This document shows positions 8,585-17,711 of a stretch of DNA of 64,000 nucleotides, in pieces (the first letter of the stretch is position 1; each line of letters starts with the position of its first letter). The notes under the pieces are model-generated. The model was given only the letters and a program-made list of their open reading frames with translations. It was not told the DNA's origin and did not search any database. The position numbers and the translations under genes are program-made. Source of the stretch: Gordonia polyisoprenivorans NBRC 16320 = JCM 10675. GTDB lineage: Bacteria; Actinomycetota; Actinomycetes; Mycobacteriales; Mycobacteriaceae. Where the stretch lies: positions 124,001-188,000 of the forward strand of contig NZ_BAEI01000070.1 of NCBI RefSeq assembly GCF_000241325.1, in the 5' to 3' direction.

Positions 8585-9529
8585 ATGTCACACGAATCGT
8601 CGGGGACCGGCGGCACACCCGGCGACCCCGAGTCGCCCGACTCCGCCACGTCCGGCCCCGCCACACCTGATACCGCACCCCCCGGCGAGCCCGACGCTGC
8701 CGCGCCGCGGAAGTCGCGCGCCGGCCGTGACCTCCCGGCCGCGATCGGGGTCGGGTTGACCCTCGGCGTCAGCATCATCCTGATTCTGCTGTTCGCGCCG
8801 TGGGTCTGGTACATCGTCGTGTCGGTGGCGTTCGCGATCGCCACCTGGGAGGTCACCAAACGACTGCGCAGCGGCGGCCACGATGTGGCGTTCTGGCCGC
8901 TGCTCGTCGGCGGTCAGGCGATCATCTGGTGTAGCTGGCCGTGGGGGACAACCGGGGTCCTGGTGGCGTTCGTGGCCACGGTACTCGTCATCATGGTGTG
9001 GAAGCTGTTGGCGCAGGGCATCACTCGTGCGCCCGAGAACTATCTGCGCAACCTGTCCGCGTCGGTGTTCGTGCTCGCCTGGCTTCCGCTGCTGGCTTCG
9101 TTCGGTGTGCTGATGGTGCATCAGGATCACGGGGCCGCGCGCGTGGCGACCCTGATGATCGTCGTCGTGTGTTCCGACGTCGGCGGCTACGCGGCCGGTG
9201 TGCTGTTCGGCAAACACCCGATGGCGCCGGCCATCAGCCCCAAGAAATCATGGGAAGGTCTGGCGGGCTCGCTGGTGGTGGGTACCGCGGGTGCGGTGTG
9301 CACCACGATGTTCCTGCTCGACACCCAGTGGTGGGTCGGCGTGATCCTCGGACCGGTCCTCGTGGTGTGCGCGACGCTGGGTGATCTCGTCGAATCACAG
9401 GTCAAGCGGGACCTCGATATCAAGGACATGGGGACCCTGCTGCCCGGTCACGGCGGCATCATGGACCGACTCGACTCGCTGTTGCCGTCGGCGTTCATCG
9501 TCTGGGCGGTGCTGACCGCGCTGCTGTGA
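8585..9529 (+). CDS. cdsA: Phosphatidate cytidylyltransferase (CDP-diacylglycerol synthase)
   Basis: CdsA converts phosphatidic acid and CTP into CDP-diacylglycerol, the precursor of phosphatidylinositol, cardiolipin and phosphatidylethanolamine, in the plasma membrane. The 314-residue protein starts with a Pro/Asp-rich cytosolic tail of about 48 residues, then about seven or eight membrane segments. The C-terminal family signature is present: SPKKSWEG near 218-225, then GDLVESQVKRDLDIKDMG and LPGHGGIMDRLDS. It ends the pyrH-frr-cdsA unit. Confidence 0.95.
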   Translation: MSHESSGTGGTPGDPESPDSATSGPATPDTAPPGEPDAAAPRKSRAGRDLPAAIGVGLTLGVSIILILLFAPWVWYIVVSVAFAIATWEVTKRLRSGGHDVAFWPLLVGGQAIIWCSWPWGTTGVLVAFVATVLVIMVWKLLAQGITRAPENYLRNLSASVFVLAWLPLLASFGVLMVHQDHGAARVATLMIVVVCSDVGGYAAGVLFGKHPMAPAISPKKSWEGLAGSLVVGTAGAVCTTMFLLDTQWWVGVILGPVLVVCATLGDLVESQVKRDLDIKDMGTLLPGHGGIMDRLDSLLPSAFIVWAVLTALL

Positions 9530-9571
9530 ATGGGCTACCGCCGCCTCGACGGCGCGCCCGCCACAACCCCG

Positions 9572-9940
9572 TCAGTTGGCCTTTCGGGCCTTCTTCAGGG
9601 CGCGGTTCAGCTGGAAGGTGCGGGCACCGCCGATCATCGCGGTGATCAGGGCGCCGGCGATCGCGGCGATCAGCAGACTGACGCCGACCGGCAGGTTGAC
9701 CTTCGCGAACAAGAAGTTGATCTGCTGGGAACCCAGATTCGCGAGGATGAAGATCAACAGCAGGATGGTGATGATCGCGCCGACGACCCAGCCGATGAAG
9801 GTGGCGCGGGTGCGTGTGTGTTTGACGTCGTCGATCGCGGTTTGGGCGGCGACGTGGGAGTCATCGAGCGGCGCCGGATTGCGGGCGCGGGTCGACGAGT
9901 CGGTGGCCGGGCGCTCGGAGGACGAATCCGGTGTGCTCAT
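9572..9940 (-). CDS. LapA-domain (DUF1049-like) membrane protein
   Basis: This 122-residue protein has a Ser/Arg-rich cytosolic N-terminus of about 45 residues, a first membrane segment at about 48-69 ([20 protein letters not shown]), a short loop with [16 protein letters not shown] and a second segment at about 86-104. It ends with a basic tail [10 protein letters not shown]. The two-span layout and [12 protein letters not shown] loop match the LapA/DUF1049 family. In Gram-positives its function is unknown. It is divergent from rlmN with only 30 bases between, and the two start codons probably define leaderless transcripts. Confidence 0.75.
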   Translation of the reverse strand: MSTPDSSSERPATDSSTRARNPAPLDDSHVAAQTAIDDVKHTRTRATFIGWVVGAIITILLLIFILANLGSQQINFLFAKVNLPVGVSLLIAAIAGALITAMIGGARTFQLNRALKKARKAN

Positions 9941-9946
9941 GCACCC

Positions 9947-9964
9947 ATCATGACATGCGACAAT
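9947..9964. promoter_or_regulatory. Divergent leaderless promoters of LapA-like gene and rlmN
   Basis: On the minus strand CATGAT (9947-9952) lies six bases before the LapA-like ATG; on the plus strand GACAAT (9959-9964) lies six bases before the rlmN ATG. Neither gene has a good Shine-Dalgarno site. The spacing would place transcription starts at or next to the start codons. Inferred from spacing only. Confidence 0.45.
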
Positions 9965-9970
9965 GGGAAC

Positions 9971-11083
9971 ATGACGTCTTTGCCGCTCGTGTTCGACGCG
10001 CCCAAACGCGGACGTCCGCCGACACACTTCGCCGACCTCGATCAGGCGGCCAGGGTCGCCGCGGTCGGCGATCTCGGGCTTCCGAGGTTCCGCGCCGACC
10101 AGCTCGCACGCCAGTACTACGGGCGGCTCACCGCCGACGTCGAGGAGATGACCGATCTTCCGGCCGGGGCACGTGACAAGGTCGGTGCCGCGTTGTTCCC
10201 GCAGTTGCTCACCCCGGTGCGCCACATCTCCTGCGACGACGGCAGCACCCGCAAGACGCTGTGGCGTCTGCACGACGGGACGCTGCTGGAGAGCGTCCTG
10301 ATGCGCTACACCGACCGCAATACGCTGTGCATCTCCAGCCAGGCCGGGTGCGGGATGGCGTGCCCGTTCTGTGCGACCGGGCAGGGTGGCCTCGACCGCA
10401 ACCTGTCGACCGGGGAGATCGTCGACCAGGTGCGCGCGGCCGCGCGGGCATTGCGTGACGGCGAATTCGGCGATGCCGGGCGCCTGTCGAACGTCGTGTT
10501 CATGGGAATGGGCGAGCCACTCGCCAACTACAAGCGGGTGGTCTCGGCAGTCCGGCAGATCACCTCGCCGGCGCCCGAGGGTCTGGGGATCTCGGCGCGT
10601 TCGGTGACGGTCTCCACCGTCGGTCTGGCGCCGTCGATCCGGAGACTGGCCGACGAAAATCTCTCGGTCACGCTCGCGGTCTCCCTGCACACCCCCGACG
10701 ACGAATTGCGCGACACGCTGGTCCCGGTGAACAACCGCTGGTCGGTTGCCGAGGTGCTCGACGCGGCGCGGTACTACGCCGGTTCCACCGGGCGGCGTGT
10801 CTCCATCGAGTACGCACTGATCCGCGACGTCAACGACCAGCCGTGGCGCGCGGACATGCTCGGCCAGAAGCTGCATCGGGCACTCGGGTCCCTGGTCCAT
10901 GTGAATCTCATCCCGCTCAATCCCACGCCGGGTTCCGAGTGGGATGCGAGCCCGAAAGACGTTGAGCGGGAGTTCGTCCGGCGTGTCCGGGCCCAGGGTG
11001 TGTCGTGCACGGTCCGCGACACCCGTGGCCAGGAGATCGCCGCGGCGTGCGGGCAACTCGCCGCCGAGGAGACCGACGGCTGA
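9971..11083 (+). CDS. rlmN: Dual-specificity rRNA/tRNA adenine C2-methyltransferase
   Basis: RlmN is a radical SAM enzyme that methylates A2503 of 23S rRNA and A37 of some tRNAs. The 4Fe-4S cluster motif CxxxCxxC is seen as Cys127, Cys131 and Cys134 in [11 protein letters not shown]. The SAM-binding VFMGMGEP motif follows, then SLHTPDD and HVNLIPLNP. The catalytic cysteine is expected in the C-terminal region near CTVRDTRG and AAACGQL. The length of 370 residues is normal. ATG 9971 was chosen over the longer open frame because the family N-end and the promoter-like GACAAT fit it. Confidence 0.95.
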   Translation: MTSLPLVFDAPKRGRPPTHFADLDQAARVAAVGDLGLPRFRADQLARQYYGRLTADVEEMTDLPAGARDKVGAALFPQLLTPVRHISCDDGSTRKTLWRLHDGTLLESVLMRYTDRNTLCISSQAGCGMACPFCATGQGGLDRNLSTGEIVDQVRAAARALRDGEFGDAGRLSNVVFMGMGEPLANYKRVVSAVRQITSPAPEGLGISARSVTVSTVGLAPSIRRLADENLSVTLAVSLHTPDDELRDTLVPVNNRWSVAEVLDAARYYAGSTGRRVSIEYALIRDVNDQPWRADMLGQKLHRALGSLVHVNLIPLNPTPGSEWDASPKDVEREFVRRVRAQGVSCTVRDTRGQEIAAACGQLAAEETDG

Positions 11084-11126
11084 GCCGCCGACCACCGGAC
11101 CCCACACGACAGCGCCCACACAACAG

Positions 11127-11159
11127 CGCACCCCGGCGAAAAGTAATCGCCGGGGTGCG
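11127..11159. terminator. Terminator after rlmN, shared with DUF2631 gene
   Basis: A 12-bp perfect inverted repeat (11127-11138 with 11148-11159) encloses the AT-rich loop AAAAGTAAT. It lies between the convergent rlmN and DUF2631 genes and can act in both directions. Confidence 0.8.
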
Positions 11160-11182
11160 TGTGGGTTTCACAGATCGTGCGG

Positions 11183-11473
11183 TCAACTCCACTTTTTCTT
11201 CGTGAGCATGCCGCGCAGCAGGAAGGCGGCGACGATGACGCCGAACGCGGCCAGCCAGATGTCCTCGACGTGCCCGACGTGGTTTCCGTAGAACATCGCG
11301 AACAGCAACACGACCACCACCCAGCCCGCAATGTAGAACGTGCGGGTCGCCACGCCGTGCCAGCCGAAACGCGCCGATGGCGCGTCGGCGGGCTCGCGCA
11401 CCCACCCGGTGTCGATCTCGTCGCTGTGCTCCACGTCGGTGCTTGCCGCGTGCTCCACGTCGGTGCCTGCCAC
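11183..11473 (-). CDS. DUF2631 membrane protein
   Basis: This 96-residue protein resembles Rv2876 of M. tuberculosis, which lies in the same neighbourhood. It has a polar, acidic N-terminal half with two DVEH repeats and a WHG motif. Two membrane segments follow, roughly 45-62 and 71-87, and a short basic end LTKKKWS. The function is unknown. The GTG start has AGGAG five bases upstream, so this message has a normal leader. It converges with rlmN. Confidence 0.8.
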   Translation of the reverse strand: MAGTDVEHAASTDVEHSDEIDTGWVREPADAPSARFGWHGVATRTFYIAGWVVVVLLFAMFYGNHVGHVEDIWLAAFGVIVAAFLLRGMLTKKKWS

Positions 11474-11652
11474 GTTGACTCCTCGCTGCGCACGTCAGAA
11501 GTGGTCTCTGACGATCGGTAGTAGTACTTCCAGAAGAGCATAGCGGGCACGGTGGCGCCGTGTCTCACTCCCCATGCCGCGTCTCGCGTGGCGTCGAAAG
11601 GCGGGGTATCGCCCGACGGGACGACGTCGGAGATCGGTGCAAGAATGCGCCC

Positions 11653-12624
11653 ATGCATCCGCCGACCCGATCCCTTGCCGACTATCGCTCCGAGGACTAC
11701 CCCCGCGACATGGTGGGTTACGGTGCCACACCGCCGGATCCGCAGTGGCCCTCGAACGCGAAGATCGCGGTGCAGTTCGTGCTGAACTACGAGGAGGGCA
11801 GCGAGAACAACGTCCTCGAAAACGACCGCGGGAGCGAGACATTCCTGTCGGAGATGATCGGCGCGCAGTCATTCCCGAACCGCCACATGAGCATGGAATC
11901 GCTCTACGAGTACGGCTCCCGTGCCGGGGTGTGGCGAGTGCTGCGGGCCTTCGAGCGTCGCGGTTGGCCGTTGACGATCTTCGCGGTGGCGCAGGCGATG
12001 GCGCGTAACCCGGAGGTGGTGGCGGCCTTCCTCGAACGCGGTGACGAGATCGCCTGCCACGGGTACCGGTGGCTGAGCTATCAGATGGTCGACGAGCACG
12101 TCGAACGCGAACACATGCGCGCTGCCGTGGAGCTGCTTACCGAGATCACCGGGTCCCGTCCGCTGGGTTGGTACACCGGCCGCGATTCGCCGAACACGCG
12201 GTCGCTCGTCGTGGAGCAGGGCGGTTTCGTCTACGACTCGGACAGTTACGCCGATGATCTGCCCTATTGGGTCAAGGTCGGCCGGACCACCGACGGAATT
12301 CGCACCGAGGTCGATCACCTCGTGGTGCCCTACACGCTCGACACCAATGACATGCGCTTCGCGTCGCCGGGTGGATTCCCTTCCGGTGAACAGTTTTTTG
12401 CGCATCTGCGAGATGCGTTCGACGTGCTCTACCGCGAGGGTGAACAGGGTTCGCCGAAGATGCTCTCGGTGGGATTGCACTGTCGTCTGGTGGGCCGGCC
12501 GGCGCGGGTGGCGGCGCTCGAGCGCTTTCTCGATCACGTCGCGGCCCACGATGACGTGTGGGTCGCACGGCGGATCGACATCGCCGAGCACTGGCGCGCT
12601 GTGAACCCGGCGCCGGGAGCGTAG
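11653..12624 (+). CDS. puuE: PuuE-type polysaccharide deacetylase-fold allantoinase
   Basis: The 323-residue protein matches the PuuE/urate-catabolism branch of carbohydrate esterase family 4, metal-independent allantoinases that open allantoin to allantoate. Typical stretches are YPRDMVGYG near the start, VQFVLNYEEGSE, GSRAGVWR, the EIACHGYRW motif and GWYTGRDSPNTR. DSDSYADDLPYW matches the family well. No other ureide genes are in the window, so the substrate is by family only. ATG 11653 has AAGAAT six bases before it and no Shine-Dalgarno site. The stop codon lies inside the first unit of the tandem repeat array, so the last four residues (APGA) are encoded by repeat DNA. Confidence 0.82.
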   Translation: MHPPTRSLADYRSEDYPRDMVGYGATPPDPQWPSNAKIAVQFVLNYEEGSENNVLENDRGSETFLSEMIGAQSFPNRHMSMESLYEYGSRAGVWRVLRAFERRGWPLTIFAVAQAMARNPEVVAAFLERGDEIACHGYRWLSYQMVDEHVEREHMRAAVELLTEITGSRPLGWYTGRDSPNTRSLVVEQGGFVYDSDSYADDLPYWVKVGRTTDGIRTEVDHLVVPYTLDTNDMRFASPGGFPSGEQFFAHLRDAFDVLYREGEQGSPKMLSVGLHCRLVGRPARVAALERFLDHVAAHDDVWVARRIDIAEHWRAVNPAPGA

Positions 12625-12850
12625 CGAGCGGGCCGAGTGGGACCGGCGCCGGGAGCGTAGCGAGCGGGCCGAAGTGAACCCGGCGCCGGGAGCGTAGCGA
12701 GCGGGCCGAGTGGGACCGGCGCCGGGAGCGTAGCGAGCGGGCCGAAGTGAACCCGGCGCCGGGAGCGTAGCGAGCGGGCCGAATTTGAACCGGCGCCGGG
12801 AGCGTAGCGAGCGGGCCGAATTTGAACAGGCGCCGGGAGCGTAGCGAGCG
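12609..12850. repeat. Seven-copy 36-37 bp tandem repeat array
   Basis: Seven copies of a 22-base core start at 12609, 12645, 12682, 12718, 12755, 12792 and 12829. Each begins GGCGCC and contains GGGAGCGTAGCGAGCG. The linkers are 14-15 bases and of three kinds, read as GGCCGAGTGGGACC, GGCCGAAGTGAACCC and GGCCGAATTTGAACC, used in the order A-B-A-B-C-C. Most units create the palindrome CCGGCGCCGG. The array begins at the end of the puuE-like gene and ends 30 bases before the dxr -10 hexamer. Confidence 0.95.
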
Positions 12851-12879
12851 GTGGCGGTTTGCCGTGGTGCGCGGTGGGC

Positions 12880-12885
12880 GACAAT
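12880..12885 (+). promoter_or_regulatory. Putative -10 hexamer of leaderless dxr
   Basis: GACAAT lies seven bases before GTG 12893 with no Shine-Dalgarno site. The in-frame ATG at 12884 overlaps this hexamer and so is less likely to be the start. Confidence 0.45.
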
Positions 12886-12892
12886 GGTCGTC

Positions 12893-14056
12893 GTGACGAC
12901 ACGTGTGCTGATTCTCGGTTCGACCGGTTCGATCGGGGTGCAGGCCCTCGAGGTGATCTCCGAGCATCCGGAGTTGTTCTCGGTGGTCGGCGTCGGTGCC
13001 GGGGGCGGCAACCCGGACTTGTTGGGCCGGCAGGCCCGCGAGTTCGGTGTGCCTGCGCACCGGGTGGCCGTCGCGGATGCGGCGGTGGCCGAGAAACTCG
13101 TGGCCGAGTTGGGCGATGGGGTCCTGGGCGGTCCGGACGCGATGTGTCGGCTGATCGAGTCGGTCGAGGCCGACGTGGTGCTGAATGCCGTCGTCGGTTC
13201 GATCGGTTTGCGGCCGAGTCTGGCGGCGTTGCGGTCGGGTGCGCGACTGGCCTTGGCGAACAAGGAGTCGTTGGTGGCCGGGGGAGCGCTGGTGCTGGCG
13301 GCTGCGGCACCGGGGCAGATCGTGCCGGTCGATTCGGAGCATTCGGCGATCGCGCAGTGTTTGCGTGGCGGTAGCGCCGACGAGGTCGACCGGCTCGTGC
13401 TGACGGCGTCGGGCGGTCCGTTCCGGGGGTTCACCGCCGATCAGCTCGAGAATGTGACGCCCGAACAGGCGGGACGTCATCCGACGTGGTCGATGGGCCC
13501 GATGATCACGCTGAATTCGGCGACCCTGGTGAACAAGGCGCTCGAGGTGATCGAGGCGCATCTGCTCTTCGACGTGCCCTACGACCGCATCGATGTCACG
13601 GTGCACCCGCAGTCGATCGTGCACTCGATGGTCACCTTCGTCGACGGTGCGACGATCGCCAAGGCGTCACCGCCGTCGATGAAGCTGCCGATCGCACTGG
13701 CGTTGGGCTGGCCGCATCGGGTGCCCGGATCGTCGACGGCATGTGATTTCTCGACGGCGTCGTCGTGGACGTTCGAGCCGGTCGACAACGTGGTGTTCCC
13801 GGCGATCGACCTGGCCCGCCGGGCGGGGACCGCAGGCGGCAGCCTGACCGCGGTGTACAACGCCGCGAACGAGGCTGCCGCGGAGGGATTCTTCGACGGC
13901 CGCATCGCCTTTCCGCGGATCGTGGAGATCATCGGTCGTGTGCTCGACGATGCAGATCAGTGGCGTAAAACCCCGGGTACTGTGGAGGAGATCTTCAGCG
14001 CTGATGGGTGGGCACGGGCCCGCGCCGCAGAGTTGGTGGCCACGATGCAGCGGTGA
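12893..14056 (+). CDS. dxr: 1-deoxy-D-xylulose 5-phosphate reductoisomerase
   Basis: Dxr turns DXP into MEP with NADPH, the committed step of the non-mevalonate isoprenoid pathway. The N-terminal Rossmann motif is [27 protein letters not shown], the metal-site [13 protein letters not shown] and the substrate loop [10 protein letters not shown] and [20 protein letters not shown] follow in order. The product from GTG 12893 is 387 residues, normal for actinobacteria, and reads MTTRVLILG, a typical start. It opens the dxr-rip1-ispG cluster, which also holds a second MEP-pathway enzyme. Confidence 0.96.
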   Translation: MTTRVLILGSTGSIGVQALEVISEHPELFSVVGVGAGGGNPDLLGRQAREFGVPAHRVAVADAAVAEKLVAELGDGVLGGPDAMCRLIESVEADVVLNAVVGSIGLRPSLAALRSGARLALANKESLVAGGALVLAAAAPGQIVPVDSEHSAIAQCLRGGSADEVDRLVLTASGGPFRGFTADQLENVTPEQAGRHPTWSMGPMITLNSATLVNKALEVIEAHLLFDVPYDRIDVTVHPQSIVHSMVTFVDGATIAKASPPSMKLPIALALGWPHRVPGSSTACDFSTASSWTFEPVDNVVFPAIDLARRAGTAGGSLTAVYNAANEAAAEGFFDGRIAFPRIVEIIGRVLDDADQWRKTPGTVEEIFSADGWARARAAELVATMQR

Positions 14057-14127
14057 GGACGCGCCGTGGGGTTAAGTGCCGTGGGGTGAAGTAGCGGTAG
14101 GCGTGAGGAAACGGAGAGTCGAGAGAA

Positions 14128-15360
14128 GTGGTATTCGCGATCGGCGTCGTGCTGTTCGCCTTGTCGTTGTTGGCCTCGATCGCCTGGCACGAGTGCGGGC
14201 ACATGTGGGCGGCACAGGCGACGGGGATGAAGGTTCGGCGCTACTTCGTCGGCTTCGGTCCGACGCTGTGGTCGACGCGACGGGGTGAGACCGAGTACGG
14301 CGTGAAGGCGTTGCCGTTCGGTGGCTTCTGCGACATCGCCGGCATGACCCCGCATGAGGAGCTGACCGCCGATGAGCTGGGTCGGGCGATGTACCGGCAG
14401 AAGGCATGGAAGCGTCTGGTGGTGCTGTTCGCAGGCCCGGCTCAGAACTTCATCCTCGGCTTCGTGCTGATCATCGTGGCCGGTCTGATCTGGGGACTGC
14501 CCGACCTGTCGCCGCCCGCGGTCGGCACCACGGTGGACAAGGTGAGTTGTCTCACCTCGACGGTCACCGTCGACGCCGACGGCAACGTGGCGGAGCCGCG
14601 CTGCACCGGTTCGGGGCCGGCCGGTGCGGCCGGAATCCGCCCCGGCGACAAGATCATCGCGGTCGACGGGGTCGCCGGAACCACCGCGAGTGCGATCACC
14701 CCGCTCATCCAGAAGAGCAACGGTCCGGTGCAGTTGCTCGTCGAGCGCGACGGCAGCCGGGTGACCCTGACGATGACCCCGCAGCCGGTGACCACCACCG
14801 TCACCGACAAGTCGGGCAAGGTGACCTCGCAGACGGTCAACAAGGTCGGAATCCAGTTCCAGCAGCCGCCGCTGTGGAAGCACTACAACCCGGTGACGAT
14901 CCTGCCCGGTGCGGCGGTCTTCACCGCCGAACTCGCGCATCAGACCTGGGATGCGCTGCTGTCGATGCCGACCAAGGTCCACAATCTGTGGATCGCGGTG
15001 ACCGGTGGTGTGCGCTCGGCGGACACCCCGGTGAGCGTGTACGGCGCCACCGTCCTGGGCGGGCAGGCGGCCGAACGCGGACTGTGGGACACCTTCCTTC
15101 TGCTGCTGATCAGCATCAACTTCTTCCTGGGCCTGTTCAATCTCGTACCGCTACTACCCTTGGATGGTGGACACATGGCCATCGTCTGGTACGAGAAGGG
15201 ACGTGACACGGTGCGTCGATGGTTCGGCCGGGCTCCCGGCGGACCGATCGACTACTACAAGTTGCTTCCCCTGACCTACGCCGTGGTGGTGGTCATGGCC
15301 GCGTTCATGGTGCTGACCCTCACCGCCGACATCGTGAACCCGATCACGATCCCGAATTGA
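14128..15360 (+). CDS. rip1: Rip1-type site-2 zinc metalloprotease
   Basis: This is an intramembrane protease of the RseP/Rip1 family, which in mycobacteria cuts anti-sigma factors and other membrane proteins and controls the envelope. The zinc motif is HECGH at residues 21-25 inside the first membrane helix. RRYFVGFGPTLWSTRRGETEYG and GGFCDIAGM are almost identical to Rv2869c. A PDZ domain spans about 130-230, with GIRPGDKIIAVDGV, and the second active-site motif is LLPLDGGH in the third helix. GTG 14128 gives a product of 410 residues. It lies between dxr and ispG as in M. tuberculosis. Confidence 0.94.
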   Translation: MVFAIGVVLFALSLLASIAWHECGHMWAAQATGMKVRRYFVGFGPTLWSTRRGETEYGVKALPFGGFCDIAGMTPHEELTADELGRAMYRQKAWKRLVVLFAGPAQNFILGFVLIIVAGLIWGLPDLSPPAVGTTVDKVSCLTSTVTVDADGNVAEPRCTGSGPAGAAGIRPGDKIIAVDGVAGTTASAITPLIQKSNGPVQLLVERDGSRVTLTMTPQPVTTTVTDKSGKVTSQTVNKVGIQFQQPPLWKHYNPVTILPGAAVFTAELAHQTWDALLSMPTKVHNLWIAVTGGVRSADTPVSVYGATVLGGQAAERGLWDTFLLLLISINFFLGLFNLVPLLPLDGGHMAIVWYEKGRDTVRRWFGRAPGGPIDYYKLLPLTYAVVVVMAAFMVLTLTADIVNPITIPN

Positions 15361-15447
15361 TGGCCGCCACCAGCCCCGGCTCGACCGGCCCGCGCCCAGC
15401 CCTCGCGAGTTCCCGCTCGCGCACACCGAACTCCTCAGGAGAACGAG

Positions 15448-16656
15448 ATGTCCGCATCTGACCCGACTCCGGCCGGCTCGACGGTCACCGACCCGATCTC
15501 GATCGGGCTCGGCATGCCCGCCGCACCGCCACCGGTGCTCGCACCGCGACGCAAGACCCGCCAGATCCAGGTCGGATCGGTCGGCGTCGGCAGCGATCAC
15601 CCCATCTCGGTGCAGTCGATGACCACCACCAAGACCCACGACATCAATGCGACCCTGCAGCAGATCGCGCAGTTGACCGCGTCGGGCTGCGACATCGTGC
15701 GCGTGGCGTGCCCGCGCAACGAGGACGCCGAGGCGCTGCCGATCATCGCGAAGAAGTCGAAGATCCCGGTGATCGCCGACATCCACTTCCAACCGAAGTA
15801 CATCTTCGCCGCGATCGACGCCGGCTGTGCGGCGGTCCGGGTCAATCCGGGCAACATCAAGGAGTTCGACGGCCGGGTCAAGGAGGTCGCGAAGGCCGCC
15901 GGTGACGCCGGCATCCCGATCCGGATCGGCGTCAACGCGGGATCGCTCGACAAGCGGATCATGAGCAAGTACGGCAAGGCCACCCCGGAGGCGCTGGTCG
16001 AGTCGGCGTTGTGGGAGGCGGGCCTGTTCGAGGAACACGGCTTCGGCGACATCAAGATCTCGGTGAAGCACAACGATCCGGTGGTCATGGTCGAGGCCTA
16101 CCGGCAGCTCGCCGCCCAGTGCGACTACCCGTTGCATCTCGGGGTGACCGAGGCCGGGCCGGCGTTCCAGGGCACCATCAAGTCGTCGGTCGCGTTCGGT
16201 GCGCTGCTCTCCCAGGGCATCGGTGACACGATCCGCGTGTCGCTCTCGGCGCCGCCGGCCGAGGAGGTCAAGGTCGGCGACCAGATCCTGCAGTCACTGA
16301 ACCTGCGGCCCCGCAAGCTCGAGATCGTCTCGTGTCCGTCGTGCGGACGCGCCCAGGTCGACGTGTACAAGCTCGCCGACGCGGTGACCGCCGGGCTCGA
16401 GGGCATGGAGGTACCGCTGCGGGTGGCGGTGATGGGATGTGTCGTCAACGGTCCCGGCGAGGCGCGTGAGGCCGATCTCGGTGTCGCCTCGGGCAACGGC
16501 AAGGGACAGATCTTCGTCAAGGGTGAGGTCATCAAGACCGTGCCGGAGGCCGAGATCGTCGAGACCTTGATCGAGGAAGCGCTGCGAATTGCGGGCGAAT
16601 CGGGAGAAACTGGAGAAGGCGCGCCCGCGGGGCCGCCTGTCGTGACCGTGTCCTGA
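15448..16656 (+). CDS. ispG: 4-hydroxy-3-methylbut-2-enyl diphosphate synthase (flavodoxin)
   Basis: IspG (GcpE) reduces MEcPP to HMBPP in the MEP isoprenoid pathway with a 4Fe-4S cluster. The 402-residue protein has the TIM-barrel start [19 protein letters not shown], then [25 protein letters not shown] and [12 protein letters not shown]. The C-terminal cluster domain shows CPSCGR and a third ligand cysteine in [16 protein letters not shown]. The ATG has an AGGAGA site upstream. Confidence 0.97.
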   Translation: MSASDPTPAGSTVTDPISIGLGMPAAPPPVLAPRRKTRQIQVGSVGVGSDHPISVQSMTTTKTHDINATLQQIAQLTASGCDIVRVACPRNEDAEALPIIAKKSKIPVIADIHFQPKYIFAAIDAGCAAVRVNPGNIKEFDGRVKEVAKAAGDAGIPIRIGVNAGSLDKRIMSKYGKATPEALVESALWEAGLFEEHGFGDIKISVKHNDPVVMVEAYRQLAAQCDYPLHLGVTEAGPAFQGTIKSSVAFGALLSQGIGDTIRVSLSAPPAEEVKVGDQILQSLNLRPRKLEIVSCPSCGRAQVDVYKLADAVTAGLEGMEVPLRVAVMGCVVNGPGEAREADLGVASGNGKGQIFVKGEVIKTVPEAEIVETLIEEALRIAGESGETGEGAPAGPPVVTVS

Positions 16657-16730
16657 GTTCCTCACGCGTGGTGAACTGATATCGGGCTACGCTCACACCG
16701 CAGGATCACATGGGACGAAGGAGCAGCGCG

Positions 16731-17567
16731 GTGCTGAAGCTGCTGGGCGACAAGCCGCTCGGGGCGCGGGATGCACCCGCGGTGGGTCGTGTCCTCAACT
16801 CGGACCCGGTCCCGATGTGCATGGTCGCCGCACGGTTCGAGTCCCACGGAATCGAGCCGCGGATGCTGGGCGGGGAGATGTGGACCGCGGGCCGGCCCGA
16901 GACCTCCTTGTGTTTCTCGGGCGCCAACCTGATCCCGTTGCGTGGCACGGCCGCCGACATGGAGTACTTCGCCGACCGCGCGGCGGCGGGCGCCCGGGTG
17001 TGCTCCTCCATCGTCGGTGACGCCGACCTGGCCCTGACCCTGTGGGACCGTATCGGGGCCACCTGGGGCCCGGCGCGCGAGGTCCGACCGGTACAACCGC
17101 TGATGGCGCTGCACGGCGCGCCCCACGTCGAACCCGACCCGCACGTGCGATTGGTCACCCACGACGATCTCGAGGCGTACCTGCCCGCGGCCGTCGACAT
17201 GTTCATCGGTGAGGTCGGTGTCGATCCATGTGCCGGGGACGGCGGCCGGTCGTATCGGCGCAGGCTGGCGTCGCTGATCGCCGCACGTCGGGTGTTCGCC
17301 CGATTCGAGCACGGCGAGGTCGTGTTCAAGGCCGAGATCGGGTCGATGTCGCGGGCGGTCGGGCAGATCCAGGGAGTGTGGGTCGACCCACGCATGCGGG
17401 GGCGCGGCTACGGCGGCGCCGGAACGGCGGCCGTGGCCACCGCGATCACCGCACTCGGACGCATTCCCAGCCTGTACGTCAACAGCTTCAATCTGCCGGC
17501 CCAGGCCGCCTACCGCCGAATCGGTTTCACCCAGGTCGGGACCTTCGCGACGATTCTCATCGACTGA
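16731..17567 (+). CDS. GNAT-family acetyltransferase (DUF4081-GNAT, Rv2867c-like)
   Basis: The 278-residue product has two parts: an N-terminal DUF4081-type domain (about 1-130, with FSGANLIPLRG) and a C-terminal GNAT domain. The acetyl-CoA loop is seen as GVWVDPRMRGRGYGGAGT at about 220-237, and the end shows SLYVNSFNLPAQAAYRRIGF. This matches Rv2867c, which also follows ispG in M. tuberculosis. The substrate is unknown. GTG 16731 was chosen because AAGGAG lies seven bases upstream; ATG 16710 is in frame but poorly placed. Confidence 0.85.
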   Translation: MLKLLGDKPLGARDAPAVGRVLNSDPVPMCMVAARFESHGIEPRMLGGEMWTAGRPETSLCFSGANLIPLRGTAADMEYFADRAAAGARVCSSIVGDADLALTLWDRIGATWGPAREVRPVQPLMALHGAPHVEPDPHVRLVTHDDLEAYLPAAVDMFIGEVGVDPCAGDGGRSYRRRLASLIAARRVFARFEHGEVVFKAEIGSMSRAVGQIQGVWVDPRMRGRGYGGAGTAAVATAITALGRIPSLYVNSFNLPAQAAYRRIGFTQVGTFATILID

Positions 17568-17634
17568 CGTCGTACCCCCGGGTCTCGCCATCCGACAACC
17601 GGCCGGCGTCGGCGGGTAGCGCCGCTTGCCGCCA

Positions 17635-17653
17635 CCGTGGTGGAACACCACGG
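17635..17653 (+). terminator. Hairpin after the GNAT gene
   Basis: An 8-bp perfect stem CCGTGGTG/CACCACGG with a GAA loop lies 67 bases after the GNAT stop and before the promoter of the transpeptidase gene. There is no T-run, so its strength as a terminator is uncertain. Confidence 0.5.
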
Positions 17654-17696
17654 CGATCATGCCGCGTGGCAACCGTATTCGATGTCGTGCGGGTCC

Positions 17697-17702
17697 TAGT
17701 AT
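17697..17702 (+). promoter_or_regulatory. Putative -10 of the transpeptidase gene
   Basis: TAGTAT lies nine bases before ATG 17712. No Shine-Dalgarno site is seen, so the message is probably leaderless or nearly so. Confidence 0.4.
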
Positions 17703-17711
17703 CGGCACTCG

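Noticed and set aside
12605-12850. CRISPR array
   Set aside because: The interrupted part between cores is only 14-15 bases and itself repeated, units are direct with no unique spacers, and no cas gene is nearby.
11869-13624. Long minus-strand proteins rich in RYAPGAG or LRSRRR repeats
   Set aside because: They are translations of the tandem repeat and of the antisense of puuE and dxr; they have no start signal or recognisable domain.
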